Of a stretch of DNA of 64,000 nucleotides, positions 18,864 through 28,636 are shown in pieces. Source of the DNA: Bradyrhizobium sp. NAS96.2 (GTDB lineage Bacteria; Pseudomonadota; Alphaproteobacteria; Rhizobiales; Xanthobacteraceae); assembly GCF_001908235.1 (NCBI RefSeq), contig NZ_LGHK01000027.1, positions 24,069 to 88,068 on the forward strand, in the 5' to 3' direction. The number at the start of each line of letters is the position of its first letter. The first letter of the stretch is position 1. The position numbers were made by a program, and so were the translations under genes. The notes beneath the pieces were generated by a model. It saw only the letters and a program-made list of their open reading frames with translations. It did not search any database and was not told the origin of the DNA.

Positions 18864-21358
18864 TGGCTACTGTCGCCGCCCGCCAGTTGATGTCGCCTGC
18901 ATTCGGGCGGCGCAGTGCCCTGCGCCCGCAACGAAGCCGCATGGCCGCGTTTGGCGTTTCGATTTCCGCTCTCTTCGCCGCGTTCGTCGTGGTCAGCGCA
19001 CTCGACGTCGTCACGTCGACGCCGGCTGCCGCGCAGGCGTTCACCTACAATCCGCGTCCGCCGAAGCCGGTCCGTCCGCCGGCCAAGAATGACGGGCAGA
19101 TGCTCGTTCAGGCGACCGAGGTCGATTACGACTACAACAACTCGCGCATCTCGGCGGTCGGCAACGTCCAGATGTTCTACAACGGCACCAGCGTCGAGGC
19201 CGACAAGGTCATCTACGACCAGAAGACCAAGCGTCTTCATGCCGAAGGCAACATCCGCATGACCGATGCGGAAGGCAAGATCACCTACGCCAACATCCTG
19301 GATCTCAGCGACGACTACCGCGATGGGTTCGTCGATTCGCTACGCGTCGATACTGAAGACCAGACCCGCATGGCGGCGACCCGCGCCGATCGGTCCAGCG
19401 GCAACTACACGGTGTTCGACAACGGCGTTTATACCGCCTGCGCACCCTGTAAGGATGATCCGAAGAAGCCGCCGCTCTGGCAGGTCAAGGGCGCGCGCAT
19501 CATCCACAACCAGACCGAGAAGATGCTCTATTTCGAGAACGCCCAGCTCGAGTTCTTCGGCGTTCCGATGGCGTATCTGCCCTACTTCTCGACGCCCGAT
19601 CCGACCGTGAAGCGCAAGAGCGGCTTCCTGATGCCGGGCTTCACCAGCTACACGGCGTTCGGCTACGGCGTCGAAATCCCCTATTATTGGGCGATCGCGC
19701 CTGACATGGACGCGACCTTCAGTCCGCGCATCACGTCCAAGCAGGGCGTGCTGCTGCAGACCGAATTCCGCCAACGCTTCGCGGACGGCTCCTATCAGAT
19801 CCGGCTTTACGGCATCGACCAGCTCGACCAGAAGCAGTTTACCGGCCAGCCGGGCGACCGCCAGTTCCGCTGGGGCGTTGACACCAAGGGCCAGTTCGCG
19901 CTGAACGACAAATGGGTCTGGGGCTGGGACGGCGTCCTGCTGTCCGACTACTTCTTCATGTCCGACTACCGGCTCGCCCAGTACAAGGACCCGTTCGGAT
20001 CGTTCCTGTCGCTGCCGACGGAAGCGATCTCGCAGCTCTATCTGACCGGGGTCGGCAACCGCAGCTTCTTCGATGCGCGCGCGATCTATTATCTCAGCTA
20101 CTCGGGTAACCAGAACCAGGTTCCGGTGGTCGCGCCGGTGATCGACTACAACAACGTGATCAACCAGAATATCCTGGGCGGCGAGTTCAGCTACAAGATG
20201 AACTTCGTCAACCTGACCCGCGAAACCGCGGTGTTCGATCCGATCACGACGACTGCCAACACCAACAGCCTGTGCCTGACCACATCGGCCGATCCGATGG
20301 CGCGTACACCGTCGCAGTGCCTGCTGCGCGGCATGCCGGGCACCTACACCCGCCTGACGGCCGAGGCGCAGTGGCGTAAATCGTACACCGACCCGTTCGG
20401 CCAGATCTGGACGCCATTTGCCAGCGTCCGCGCCGATGCGATCAACGCCGACATATCGAACCAGCCGGGCGTCTCCAACTACCTGCCGGTCGGCGACACC
20501 CAGACGGTCCGCCTGATGCCGACCGTCGGCCTCGAATACCGCTACCCCTTCATCAATGTGCAGCCGTGGGGCACGACCACCGTCGAGCCGATTGCGCAGG
20601 TCATCATCCGGCCCAACGAACCCAATGCCGGCAAGCTTCCGAACGAGGACGCGCAGAGCCTGGTGTTCGATACCAGCAACCTGTTCGCAGTCGACAAGTT
20701 CTCCGGCTACGACCGCGTCGAGGGCGGCAGCCGCGCCAATGTCGGCGTGCAGGCCACCACGCAGTTCGACCACGGCGGCGCCATCAAGGGGATGTTCGGA
20801 CAGTCCTACCAGATGTTCGGGATGAACTCGTTCGCGGTCGCCGACGTCACCAACACCGGCATCGACTCCGGCCTGCAGAACCCGCGCTCGGACTACGTCG
20901 CAAGCCTCGCCTACTCGCCCAACCGCACCTACACCTTCAGCGTCCGCTCGCGGATGGATGAAGCGACCTGGAACATCAACCGGTTCGAGGCCACGGCGAG
21001 CGCGAATTTCGACCGCTGGTCGGTCGCCGTGACGTATGGCGATTACGCGGCGCAGCCGGAACTCGGCTACCTGACGCGCCGCGAGGGCATCCTCACCAGC
21101 GGTTCGGTCAAGGTGGCCTCGAACTGGGTGGTTCAAGGCGCGGCGCGCTGGGATCTTGAAGCGAACAAGATCAACCAGTATGCCTTGGGCGCGGGCTATG
21201 TGGACGACTGCTTCGTGCTGGCTGCCAACTACGTCACGTCCTATACCTACCAGGCCGGTTCGCAGCCGCCCGTCCTCAGCCACGCGATCATGTTCCAGAT
21301 CGGGCTGCGGACGATCGCCCAGACCTCCACGACCAGCAGTTCGGCTGGCATGCAGTAG
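18863..21358 (+). CDS. lptD: LPS assembly outer-membrane protein LptD
   Basis: Beta-barrel that, with the lipoprotein LptE, inserts lipopolysaccharide into the outer leaflet. The 831-aa protein begins with an unusually long N-region (about 50 residues, hydrophobic around ISALFAAFVVVSALDVV, then AAAQA cleavage). An OstA/LptA-like jellyroll follows (LVQATEVDYDYNNSRISAVG, VEADKVIYDQKTKRLHAEGN), then the barrel, rich in aromatic alternation, up to the C-terminus. The GTG start is preceded by GGAGG eight bases upstream. No lptE is present in the window. Length is typical for alphaproteobacterial LptD. Confidence 0.94.
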   Translation: MATVAARQLMSPAFGRRSALRPQRSRMAAFGVSISALFAAFVVVSALDVVTSTPAAAQAFTYNPRPPKPVRPPAKNDGQMLVQATEVDYDYNNSRISAVGNVQMFYNGTSVEADKVIYDQKTKRLHAEGNIRMTDAEGKITYANILDLSDDYRDGFVDSLRVDTEDQTRMAATRADRSSGNYTVFDNGVYTACAPCKDDPKKPPLWQVKGARIIHNQTEKMLYFENAQLEFFGVPMAYLPYFSTPDPTVKRKSGFLMPGFTSYTAFGYGVEIPYYWAIAPDMDATFSPRITSKQGVLLQTEFRQRFADGSYQIRLYGIDQLDQKQFTGQPGDRQFRWGVDTKGQFALNDKWVWGWDGVLLSDYFFMSDYRLAQYKDPFGSFLSLPTEAISQLYLTGVGNRSFFDARAIYYLSYSGNQNQVPVVAPVIDYNNVINQNILGGEFSYKMNFVNLTRETAVFDPITTTANTNSLCLTTSADPMARTPSQCLLRGMPGTYTRLTAEAQWRKSYTDPFGQIWTPFASVRADAINADISNQPGVSNYLPVGDTQTVRLMPTVGLEYRYPFINVQPWGTTTVEPIAQVIIRPNEPNAGKLPNEDAQSLVFDTSNLFAVDKFSGYDRVEGGSRANVGVQATTQFDHGGAIKGMFGQSYQMFGMNSFAVADVTNTGIDSGLQNPRSDYVASLAYSPNRTYTFSVRSRMDEATWNINRFEATASANFDRWSVAVTYGDYAAQPELGYLTRREGILTSGSVKVASNWVVQGAARWDLEANKINQYALGAGYVDDCFVLAANYVTSYTYQAGSQPPVLSHAIMFQIGLRTIAQTSTTSSSAGMQ

Positions 21359-21435
21359 CAAGTGAGGGGCCTACCAGGGGGCTTGTATTGCCCGCGGGCC
21401 TGTGGCCCCGGCTTGAATTGGTTTAAACGGCAGAC

Positions 21436-22392
21436 ATGACCATACCAACGACCGCTAGCCCGCCAACGCGCCGCCATTCGCTCGTGTTGAGCTCCCTGCT
21501 GGCTCTTTTCCTCCTGCTGGGGGGCGCTGCGCGCCTGCACGCCCAGACCATCGCCGTGATGGTCAATGGCGAGCCGATCACCAATTTCGACATCGAGCAG
21601 CGCGCCAAGCTTAACGCCCTGACCGGCGGCAAGGCCCCGGATCGAAAGGCCGTCCTCCAAGACTTGATCGACGAGAAGCTGAAGATAAAGGAAGCCAAGA
21701 AATTCGGCGTCGATCCCACCGCCAACGACATCGAACAGTCCTACGGCGGCATGGCGCAACGAATGCGGCTGAACAACGATCAGCTGACCAAGGTGCTCGA
21801 GAGCAAAGGCATCCGCCCCGATACGCTCAAGCAGCGCATCAGGGCCGACATGGTCTGGACCAGCCTGGTCCGCGGCCGCTTCAAGGAAAGCCTGCAGGTT
21901 GGCGAAAAGGACGTCGCCACCGCGGTCAAGGAGACCGGTGAGGCTGCGGACGCGGAGGCATTCGAGTACAGGATGCAGCCGATCGTTCTGATCGTGCCCC
22001 GCGGCTCGCCGCAATCCGAGTTCGAGAGCCGCCGCAAGGAGGCCGACTCCCTGCGCGAGCGCGTGACCAGTTGCGAGGAAGCCAACACCTTCTTCAAGTC
22101 GATGCGCAACGCAGCGATCCGCGAGATCGTCGTGAAGACGTCGGCGGACCTGCCGCAGTCGCTGCGCGACATCCTGGACAAGACCCCGGTCGGCCACCTC
22201 ACCCCTCCCGAGCTCACCAAGCAGGGCATCGAGATGGTCGCCCTCTGCGGCCGGAAGGCAACCACCGTGGACACGCCCAAGAAGCGTGAAATGCGGGATA
22301 AGATGTACGTGCAGAAGTACGAAGCGAAGTCGAAGGCCTATCTGCAGGAAGTCCGGAAAGCCGCGATGATCGAATATCCAGGCGGGCGGTGA
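21436..22392 (+). CDS. SurA-like periplasmic chaperone / peptidyl-prolyl isomerase
   Basis: Periplasmic folding factor of 318 aa placed directly after lptD, where SurA-type chaperones assist assembly of LptD and other barrels. It has a signal peptide (SLLALFLLLGGAARLHA), followed by the SurA N-terminal helical domain (VMVNGEPITNFDIEQRAKLN, DLIDEKLKIKEAKKFGVDPT). The next segment corresponds to a single parvulin-like domain, but classical PPIase residues are not evident (FEYRMQPIVLIVPRGSPQ). It is shorter than E. coli SurA (428 aa), which has two PPIase domains. It may therefore be mainly a chaperone; calling it surA outright would overstate what is seen. Confidence 0.82.
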   Translation: MTIPTTASPPTRRHSLVLSSLLALFLLLGGAARLHAQTIAVMVNGEPITNFDIEQRAKLNALTGGKAPDRKAVLQDLIDEKLKIKEAKKFGVDPTANDIEQSYGGMAQRMRLNNDQLTKVLESKGIRPDTLKQRIRADMVWTSLVRGRFKESLQVGEKDVATAVKETGEAADAEAFEYRMQPIVLIVPRGSPQSEFESRRKEADSLRERVTSCEEANTFFKSMRNAAIREIVVKTSADLPQSLRDILDKTPVGHLTPPELTKQGIEMVALCGRKATTVDTPKKREMRDKMYVQKYEAKSKAYLQEVRKAAMIEYPGGR

Positions 22393-22409
22393 TCGACTAT
22401 CGTTGACGC

Positions 22410-23411
22410 ATGGCTCAACCTCTCGCACTGACATCCGGCGAGCCCGCAGGCATCGGCCCCGACATCACGCTCGCCGCATGGCTGCGCCGCCGCGAACTCG
22501 ATCTGCCGCCGTTCTACCTGCTTGGCGACCCCGCCTCGCTGGCCGAGCGCGCCAGGACGCTCGGGCTTGCGGTGGAGCTTGCCGAGGTCAGCGCTGAAGA
22601 GGCATCCGCGGCGTTTGAACGGGCCCTTCCCGTCGTTGCGACCGGCAAGGCGGCGACGGCGCAACCGGGCAAACCCGACGGGACGAGCGCGGACGCCGCA
22701 CTGGCGTCGATCCGCCGGGCCGTCGCCGATGTCGCCGCCGGCAAGGCCAGCGCGGTCGTCACCAATCCGATCGCCAAGAACGTGCTGTACCGCGCCGGCT
22801 TCCGTCATCCCGGCCACACCGAATTCCTCGCCGAGCTTGCCGCCCGCGGCGGGGCCGCGCCGCAGCCGGTGATGATGCTGTGGTCGCCGGCGCTCGCCGT
22901 CGTCCCGGTGACCATCCATGTGTCGGTCCGCGAGGCGCTGGCGCAATTGTCGACCGACCTGATCGTGTCGACCGCGCGGATCGCGGTCGCGGACATGATG
23001 GCGCGGTTCGGCCTCGCTTCGCCGCGGCTTGCCGTCGCCGGCCTCAACCCGCATGCCGGCGAAGACGGCACGCTCGGCATGGAAGACGTCGAGATCGTCG
23101 CGCCCGCGGTCGATATTCTGCGCCGCGACGGCGTTGCCGTCCGCGGCCCGCTGCCCTCCGACACCATGTTCCACGCGGCCGCGCGCAAGACCTATGACTG
23201 CGCGATCTGCATGTATCACGACCAGGCGCTGATCCCGATCAAGACCGTAGCGTTCGAGGACGCCGTCAACGTCACGCTCGGACTGCCGTTCGTCCGCACG
23301 TCGCCCGATCACGGCACTGCATTCGACATCGCCGGCACCGGCAAGGCCAATCCCTCGAGCCTGATCGCCGCGCTGCGGCTCGCCGCGCGGATGGCCGCGG
23401 CGTCAAGCTGA
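22410..23411 (+). CDS. pdxA: 4-hydroxythreonine-4-phosphate dehydrogenase
   Basis: NAD-dependent enzyme of the DXP-dependent vitamin B6 pathway. It oxidises 4-hydroxythreonine phosphate so that PdxJ can form pyridoxine phosphate. The 333-aa protein begins [20 protein letters not shown] and carries the metal-binding histidines in [13 protein letters not shown], the middle segment [11 protein letters not shown], and the signature [15 protein letters not shown]. Order lptD-surA-like-pdxA-rsmA is widely conserved in proteobacteria. Its stop directly abuts the rsmA GTG (TGA then GTG). Confidence 0.96.
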   Translation: MAQPLALTSGEPAGIGPDITLAAWLRRRELDLPPFYLLGDPASLAERARTLGLAVELAEVSAEEASAAFERALPVVATGKAATAQPGKPDGTSADAALASIRRAVADVAAGKASAVVTNPIAKNVLYRAGFRHPGHTEFLAELAARGGAAPQPVMMLWSPALAVVPVTIHVSVREALAQLSTDLIVSTARIAVADMMARFGLASPRLAVAGLNPHAGEDGTLGMEDVEIVAPAVDILRRDGVAVRGPLPSDTMFHAAARKTYDCAICMYHDQALIPIKTVAFEDAVNVTLGLPFVRTSPDHGTAFDIAGTGKANPSSLIAALRLAARMAAASS

Positions 23412-24266
23412 GTGAGCGCGATCGACGATCTGCCGCCGCTGCGCGACATCATTCGCGAGCATTCGCTGTCGGCGCGCAAATCGCTCGGTCAGAATTTCCT
23501 GCTCGATCTCAATCTCACCGCGCGCATCGCCCGCGCCGCGGGCCCGCTGGAAGACTGCACGGTGATCGAGGTCGGGCCCGGTCCCGGCGGACTGACGCGC
23601 GCGCTACTGGCGATGGGTGCCAAGCGGGTGATCGCGGTCGAGCGCGACGAGCGTGCGATCGACGCACTGGGCTACATCGTCAAGCGCTACCCCGGCCGCA
23701 TCGAGATCGTGCATGGCGACGCGCAGCATTTCGATCCCCGTCCCTTGCTTGATGGCGGCAAGGCCAAGATTGTCGCCAACCTGCCCTACAACATCGCAAC
23801 CCAGCTTTTGGTCGACTGGCTGTCGATCGAGCCGTGGCCGCCCTGGTACGACACGATGGTGCTGATGTTCCAGCGCGAGGTCGCCGAGCGCATCGTGGCC
23901 CATGAAGACGAGGAGGCCTATGGCCGGCTCGCGGTGCTCGCCAACTGGCGCGCCGAAACCAAGATCCTGTTCGACATCTCACCCGCAGCCTTCGTGCCGC
24001 AGCCGAAGGTCACGTCATCGGTGGTCCGCCTGATCCCGCGCACCGCGCCCGAGCCGTGCGACCGCCGCATGCTCGAGCAGGTCGCGGCAGCCGCGTTCGG
24101 CCAGCGCCGCAAGATGCTGCGCCAAAGCCTGAAATCGCTGTCGGTCGATCCGGCGCGGCTTGCTGCCGCAGCCGATATCGACGCGACCCGGCGCGCCGAA
24201 ACCATTCCGGTCGCGGGCTTTGTTGCCATGGCGCGGGAATTGGCCGATATACGGTCCACAAAATAG
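23412..24266 (+). CDS. rsmA: 16S rRNA dimethyladenosine transferase
   Basis: Dimethylates two adjacent adenosines near the 3' end of 16S rRNA (A1518/A1519 in E. coli numbering) late in small-subunit assembly. The 284-aa protein shows [16 protein letters not shown], the S-adenosylmethionine-binding motif [16 protein letters not shown], and the catalytic NLPY motif ([13 protein letters not shown]). The C-terminal small helical domain includes [13 protein letters not shown]. It starts with GTG immediately after the pdxA stop, with no room for its own promoter, so it depends on read-through from the lpt-pdxA transcript. Confidence 0.96.
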   Translation: MSAIDDLPPLRDIIREHSLSARKSLGQNFLLDLNLTARIARAAGPLEDCTVIEVGPGPGGLTRALLAMGAKRVIAVERDERAIDALGYIVKRYPGRIEIVHGDAQHFDPRPLLDGGKAKIVANLPYNIATQLLVDWLSIEPWPPWYDTMVLMFQREVAERIVAHEDEEAYGRLAVLANWRAETKILFDISPAAFVPQPKVTSSVVRLIPRTAPEPCDRRMLEQVAAAAFGQRRKMLRQSLKSLSVDPARLAAAADIDATRRAETIPVAGFVAMARELADIRSTK

Positions 24267-24285
24267 AACAACAGGAGAAAACGTA

Positions 24286-25344
24286 ATGGCGCGTATGGTT
24301 CGCCAATCCCTCGTCAAATTCGATGCGCCGCTGTGCGAAACCATCGTCGACACGCCGAAGCCCCAGGGACGCGAAGTGCTGGTGCGCATCGAGCGCTGCG
24401 GCCTGTGCCATTCCGATCTCCACATCCAGGACGGCTACGCCGATCTCGGCGGCGGCAAGAAGCTCGACACCACCCGCGGCATGACCCTGCCCTTCACGCT
24501 CGGCCATGAGATCGCAGGCGTGGTCGACGAGGTCGGTCCCGATGCGCCGAAGGATCTGGTCGGAACGAAGAAGGCCGTCTTCCCCTGGATCGGCTGCGGC
24601 CAGTGCCGCGACTGTCTCGCCGGCGACGAGAATCTCTGCGTCAAGCAACGCTTCCTCGGCGTCTCCATCGACGGCGGTTTCGCAACCCACGTGCTGGTGC
24701 CCGACGCAAGATACCTGCTCGACTACGATCCGCTACCGGTCAACCAGGCCGCCACGCTGATGTGCTCCGGCGTGACCGCCTATGGCGCGCTGAAGCGCCT
24801 GGTCGATCGTCCGCGCCAGCGCAATCTGCTGCTGATCGGTCTTGGCGGCGTCGGCATGATGGGCCTGTCGTTCGCGCAGGCGATGTTCAAGCAGCCGATC
24901 ACGGTCGCCGATCTCAGCCCCGCGGCGCGCGAGACCGCGCTGAAGAGCGGTGCTGCGGCCGCCTACGATCCGGCTGAGCCCGACGTCGTCAAGCGCATGC
25001 TGAAGGAGAGCGATGGCGGCTTCGACGGCGTCGTCGACTTTGCCGGCAACGAGAGGTCGATGGCGTTTGCGGTGTCGACGGTGGCACGCGGCGGCAAGAT
25101 CGTGGTGTCCGGCCTGATGGGCGGCCAGTTCACGCTGCCGATGGTGCAGTGGGTCTACAAGCGCATGACCATCGAAGGCTTCATGGTCGGAACGCTTGCC
25201 GAAGGCCAGGAACTGATGGCGCTCGCCCGCGCCGGCAAGATCAAGCCGACGCCGATGAAGGAAGAGCCGATGGCCGACGTCCAGAAATGGATCGATGAAT
25301 TGCGGGCCGGAAAAGTCGTGGGACGCATTGTTCTGAAGAATTAA
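24286..25344 (+). CDS. zinc-dependent alcohol dehydrogenase (MDR superfamily)
   Basis: Medium-chain dehydrogenase of 352 aa, NAD(P)-linked, for an alcohol or aldehyde that is not identified. Catalytic-zinc residues are visible as C41 (CGLCHSD) and H74-E75 (TLGHEIAG). The structural zinc is held by C104, C107, C110 and C118 (GCGQCRDCLAGDENLC). The Rossmann dinucleotide motif is LLIGLGGVGMMGLSFAQ. AGGAG is nine bases before the ATG; the open frame upstream runs into rsmA and was rejected. It follows rsmA by only 19 bases, so it may be read from that operon, although its function is unrelated. A family A repeat begins at the stop codon. Confidence 0.9.
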   Translation: MARMVRQSLVKFDAPLCETIVDTPKPQGREVLVRIERCGLCHSDLHIQDGYADLGGGKKLDTTRGMTLPFTLGHEIAGVVDEVGPDAPKDLVGTKKAVFPWIGCGQCRDCLAGDENLCVKQRFLGVSIDGGFATHVLVPDARYLLDYDPLPVNQAATLMCSGVTAYGALKRLVDRPRQRNLLLIGLGGVGMMGLSFAQAMFKQPITVADLSPAARETALKSGAAAAYDPAEPDVVKRMLKESDGGFDGVVDFAGNERSMAFAVSTVARGGKIVVSGLMGGQFTLPMVQWVYKRMTIEGFMVGTLAEGQELMALARAGKIKPTPMKEEPMADVQKWIDELRAGKVVGRIVLKN

Positions 25345-25424
25345 AGCATGATCCGGAAAAGTGCGTAGCGGTTTTCCGAATAGATCATGCTCTTAGGACG
25401 CTAAAGCGCGTCCCCGCGCTTTAG
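25345..25424. repeat. palindromic intergenic repeat, family A (copy 2)
   Basis: AGCATGATC (25345-25353) pairs with GATCATGCT (25383-25391). A second hairpin follows, CTAAAGCGCG (25401-25410) with CGCGCTTTAG (25415-25424). It sits directly after the alcohol dehydrogenase stop codon and could act as its transcript end. Confidence 0.85.
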
Positions 25425-25470
25425 CCGACGTCCCGCCGGCCTCGCCCGACAGGAATGGGGGAGGACGCGA

Positions 25471-26682
25471 ATGAGGAGGATACGTTCGACGATCCAGGCA
25501 TGGGCGGCGCTCGCGTTCGCCCTTGCCGTGACGCCGGCCCTTGCGCAACAGCATTACGGGCCCGGCGTCACCGACAGCAGTATCAAGATCGGCACCACGA
25601 CGCCCTATAGCGGTCCGGCGTCGGCCTATTCGGCCGGCGCGATCTCGATCACCGCCTATTTCGCGATGATCAACGATCAGGGCGGCGTCAACGGCCGCAA
25701 GATCAACTTCATCAGCCTCGACGATGCCTACAGCCCGCCGAAGACGGTCGAGCAGATCCGCCGCCTGATCGAGAGCGACGAGGTGCTGTTCCTCGTCAAC
25801 CCGGTCGGCACCGCGCCGAACATGGCGGTCGTCAAATACATCAACCAGAAGCAGGTGCCGCATCTGTTCGTCGGATCAGGCGCTACGGTCTTCAACGATC
25901 CCGAGCATTATCCGTGGACGATGAGCTGGACGCCGCATTACGCGTCCGAGGGCGAGATCTACGCCCGGTACATCCTGTCGACGCTGCCGGACGCCAGGAT
26001 CGGCATCCTCGCGCAGAACGACGATCTCGGACGCGACTACATACTCGGCTTCAAGCGCGGGCTCGGCGACAAGGCCGCGACGATGATCGTATCGCAGCAG
26101 GCCTACAACACCAGCGATCCCACCGTGGATTCGCAGATCGTGTCGCTGAAGGCCGCGGGCGCCAACGTGCTGTTCATCGCCGCGGTGCCGAAATTCGCGG
26201 CGCAGGCGATCCGCAAGGCCTACGATATCGACTGGCACCCGCAGGAATTCCTCTCCAGTATCGGCTCCTCGATCGCGGGCGCGATCCGTCCTGCGGGCTT
26301 CGAGGCCGCCAAGGGCGTGATCTCCGCGGCCTACCAGAAAGACCCTGCCGATCCGCAGTGGAAGGACGATCCGGCCATGCAGGCCTGGAACGTCTGGATG
26401 GACAAGTACAACCCGCATGTCGACAAGAGCGACTACTACGCACCCTACGGCTACAACATCGGCTACGCGGTGGTGCAGATCCTCAAGCAGTGCGGCAACG
26501 ACCTGACGCGCGAGAACGTCATGAAGCAGGCCTCGCATCTCGACATGGAGCTGCCGCTGCTGCTGCCCGGCATCCGCCTGCGGACCTCGCCGACCGACCT
26601 GCGGCCGATCAAGCAAATGCGTCTGGTTCGTTTCAACGGCCAGCGCTACGTGCTGTTCAGCGACGTGCTCGAGAGCAACTAG
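25471..26682 (+). CDS. periplasmic substrate-binding protein, branched-chain amino-acid type (LivK-like)
   Basis: Solute receptor for a HAAT-type ABC importer. The 403-aa protein has a Sec signal peptide (AALAFALAVTPALAQ), then the type I binding fold: YGPGVTDSSIKIGTTTPYSG, YFAMINDQGGVNGRKINFIS, LIESDEVLFLVNPVGTAPN and PHLFVGSGATVFNDP. The ligand cannot be named; many members of this class bind aromatic or carboxylic acids rather than amino acids. GGAGGAC precedes the ATG. No permease or ATPase gene adjoins it, so it is an orphan receptor that must share a transporter encoded elsewhere, or serve another role. Confidence 0.9.
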   Translation: MRRIRSTIQAWAALAFALAVTPALAQQHYGPGVTDSSIKIGTTTPYSGPASAYSAGAISITAYFAMINDQGGVNGRKINFISLDDAYSPPKTVEQIRRLIESDEVLFLVNPVGTAPNMAVVKYINQKQVPHLFVGSGATVFNDPEHYPWTMSWTPHYASEGEIYARYILSTLPDARIGILAQNDDLGRDYILGFKRGLGDKAATMIVSQQAYNTSDPTVDSQIVSLKAAGANVLFIAAVPKFAAQAIRKAYDIDWHPQEFLSSIGSSIAGAIRPAGFEAAKGVISAAYQKDPADPQWKDDPAMQAWNVWMDKYNPHVDKSDYYAPYGYNIGYAVVQILKQCGNDLTRENVMKQASHLDMELPLLLPGIRLRTSPTDLRPIKQMRLVRFNGQRYVLFSDVLESN

Positions 26683-26861
26683 GCGTACCCGAGCGCAACC
26701 AACAAGCAGGTTCCTCGGCCTCCGGCTCGCCGCAATTGCGACACGCCGCGAGCCCCAATTAAGCCCTACCCGTTCCGGATTTGCGGCGCATTGCGACCCA
26801 ACTCTTTGCCGAGATTGGTTTCACCAGCGTTTGCGTAAAAAAAGAAATACCGGGGACGTGT

Positions 26862-27912
26862 ATGTCAAATCGTTCAGCGAAATTCGCTGCGGCGCTTGCC
26901 GCGAGCATCTTGGGGGGGCGCCAGCTTCGGCGCCATGGCGCAGACCGCCGCCAATACCGCGAGCACCAACACGGCGGATGCCAAGACGGCGGACACCTGT
27001 CAGGCCGCGCCGAAGGGAACCGCGCCGGCGGGGAGTCACTGGTTCTATCACCTCGACCGCAGCACCCAGAAGAAGTGCTGGTATCTCGGTGACGCCAGGA
27101 ACAAGGTTGTCGCCAAGCCCGCCACCGCGCAGCAACAGCCTGCGGCAGCCGCGCAGGACACCGCGACCGCCGCCGACGCGACGCCGCCACAGAGCCAGCC
27201 GGCGACCGTGGTGCCGCCGCCCGCGATGCGCAAATCAGTCGCCAATGCCCATGCCGAGTGGCCCTCGCCGCAGGCCACAGCCGCGCCAGCGGCAAGCCCC
27301 GATGCAGCACAGGCCAGCGGCGTGGCAGCGCCGGCCGATCCGGCCGCGACAGCGGCGCCTGCCGGCGCCAACGCCCAGCCGTCGGAGGTGAACGCGCGGT
27401 GGCTGGATGCATCCAGCATGGCCGGAACCAACGGCACCCGGCACGCGGCAGACCAGCCGACCGTGGTCGCGCAGGCCGACACGACGCCGCAACAAGCGGC
27501 CGCGCCAGCATCAGCCTTCGCCGCTACGGCCGAGGCCTCCGCCGAGAAGTCATCATCGACACAAATGCTGCTGATCGTGATGGTCGGTGCCCTGGCGCTC
27601 GCGGGCCTCGTCAGCGCGCTGGTGTTCCGGCTGACGCGCACGCGGACGCCGCCCTACCAGATCAGCGATGAGTGGCGTGCACCTTGGGATTCGCTCCACA
27701 CCGAGCCGGCCCCGCCGATGTCCGTCGTCGGCCGTGACCGTCCGCTGCGTCTGTCGGAGGCAACACCGCGCCGTGCGGAGACCCCCGTTCCGCGCCACGC
27801 CGAGACGCCGGTTGCTCGCCGTGAGGCGGCGCGTGATCCGGGGCAGACCGAGCAGGACAACAAGCAGATCGCGGCGATGCTGCAGCGGCTGGCGCGCAGC
27901 GCGGCGAACTAG
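26862..27912 (+). CDS. secreted/membrane hypothetical protein, frameshifted in its signal peptide
   Basis: Unrecognised protein of about 350 aa split over two frames. From the ATG at 26862 the first frame encodes MSNRSAKFAAALAASILGG, a signal peptide. After a run of seven G (26912-26918) that frame becomes nonsense, whereas the +1 frame continues the expected sequence (ASFGAMAQTAANTAS) to 27912. Removing one G would join them. The mature part has DTCQAAPKGTAPAGSHWFYH and KKCWYLG with two cysteines near the N-terminus, a long Ala/Pro/Thr-rich linker, one transmembrane helix (MLLIVMVGALALAGLVSALVF) and a cytoplasmic charged tail. I do not recognise the family. An in-frame TTG at 26896 would give a product without a proper signal. 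Confidence 0.7.
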
Positions 27913-27921
27913 TGCTGGTTC

Positions 27922-27969
27922 TGGAATAAGAAAATGAGACGTGATGCGATCCGTTGCGATCGCATCACG
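27922..27969 (-). terminator. intrinsic terminator of gmk
   Basis: CGTGATGCGATC (27940-27951) and GATCGCATCACG (27958-27969) give a perfect 12-bp stem with a 6-base loop. On the minus strand it is followed by a T-rich tract (tctcattttcttatt), so it fits termination of the yicC-gmk transcript 10 bases after the gmk stop. Confidence 0.8.
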
Positions 27970-27979
27970 ATCGCGCGGG

Positions 27980-28636
27980 CTATTTCTCGAGCTGACGCTG
28001 CAGGCCACGCACGAATTCGGTGAGGCCGGTGCGACGCTCACGCTTGAGACGTTCGGCTTTCAGGATCGACTGCACCTCGGCAAAGGCGTCGTCGGCATTC
28101 TGGTTGACGACGATGTAGTCGTATTCCGCCCAGTGGCTCAACTCATGACTGGCGCGGTTCATCCGTCCGCGGATGACCTCTTCCGAATCCTGCGCCCGCG
28201 TATGCAATCGCTTCTCGAGATCGGCGGCCGACGGCGGCAGGATGAACACCCGCACGACGTCGACGCTGGCCTTCTGATGAAGCTGCTGGGTGCCCTGCCA
28301 ATCGATGTCGAACAGCACATCCTGCCCCACCGATAGCGCGGCCTCGACCGGAGCGCGCGGCGTGCCGTAGAGATTGTCGAACACGGTCGCCCATTCGAGC
28401 AGTTCACCCTGCTCAACCATGTTCTCGAACTTCTTCTTGTCGACGAAAAAATAGTCGCGGCCCTCGACCTCGCCCGGCCGCATCGGCCGTGTCGTCGCCG
28501 ACACCGACATTTTCAGTCCCGGCTCGCGCTCGAGCAGCATGCGCGACAGCGTCGTCTTGCCGGCGCCCGAGGGCGACGACAGGACGAACATCAGTCCGCG
28601 CCGCTCAACGCCGTCAAAACCCTGCGCCGTCATCAT
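27980..28636 (-). CDS. gmk: guanylate kinase
   Basis: Phosphorylates GMP to GDP, feeding GTP and (p)ppGpp pools. The 218-aa protein has the P-loop LSSPSGAGKTTLSRML near residues 20-35, and the GMP-binding signature TTRPMRPGEVEGRDYFF followed by WATVFDNLYGT. It ends in a basic helix (RRTGLTEFVRGLQRQLEK). The ATG abuts the stop of the upstream YicC-family gene, and the ribosome-binding site CTGGAG is inside that gene's last codons, so the two are translationally coupled; the yicC-gmk pairing is common in proteobacteria. Confidence 0.96.
   Translation of the reverse strand: MMTAQGFDGVERRGLMFVLSSPSGAGKTTLSRMLLEREPGLKMSVSATTRPMRPGEVEGRDYFFVDKKKFENMVEQGELLEWATVFDNLYGTPRAPVEAALSVGQDVLFDIDWQGTQQLHQKASVDVVRVFILPPSAADLEKRLHTRAQDSEEVIRGRMNRASHELSHWAEYDYIVVNQNADDAFAEVQSILKAERLKRERRTGLTEFVRGLQRQLEK

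Noticed and set aside
26912..26918. Programmed ribosomal frameshift at G7
   Set aside because: No stimulatory structure or slippery heptamer of known type is apparent; an indel in the run is the simpler explanation, so it is kept only as an alternative.
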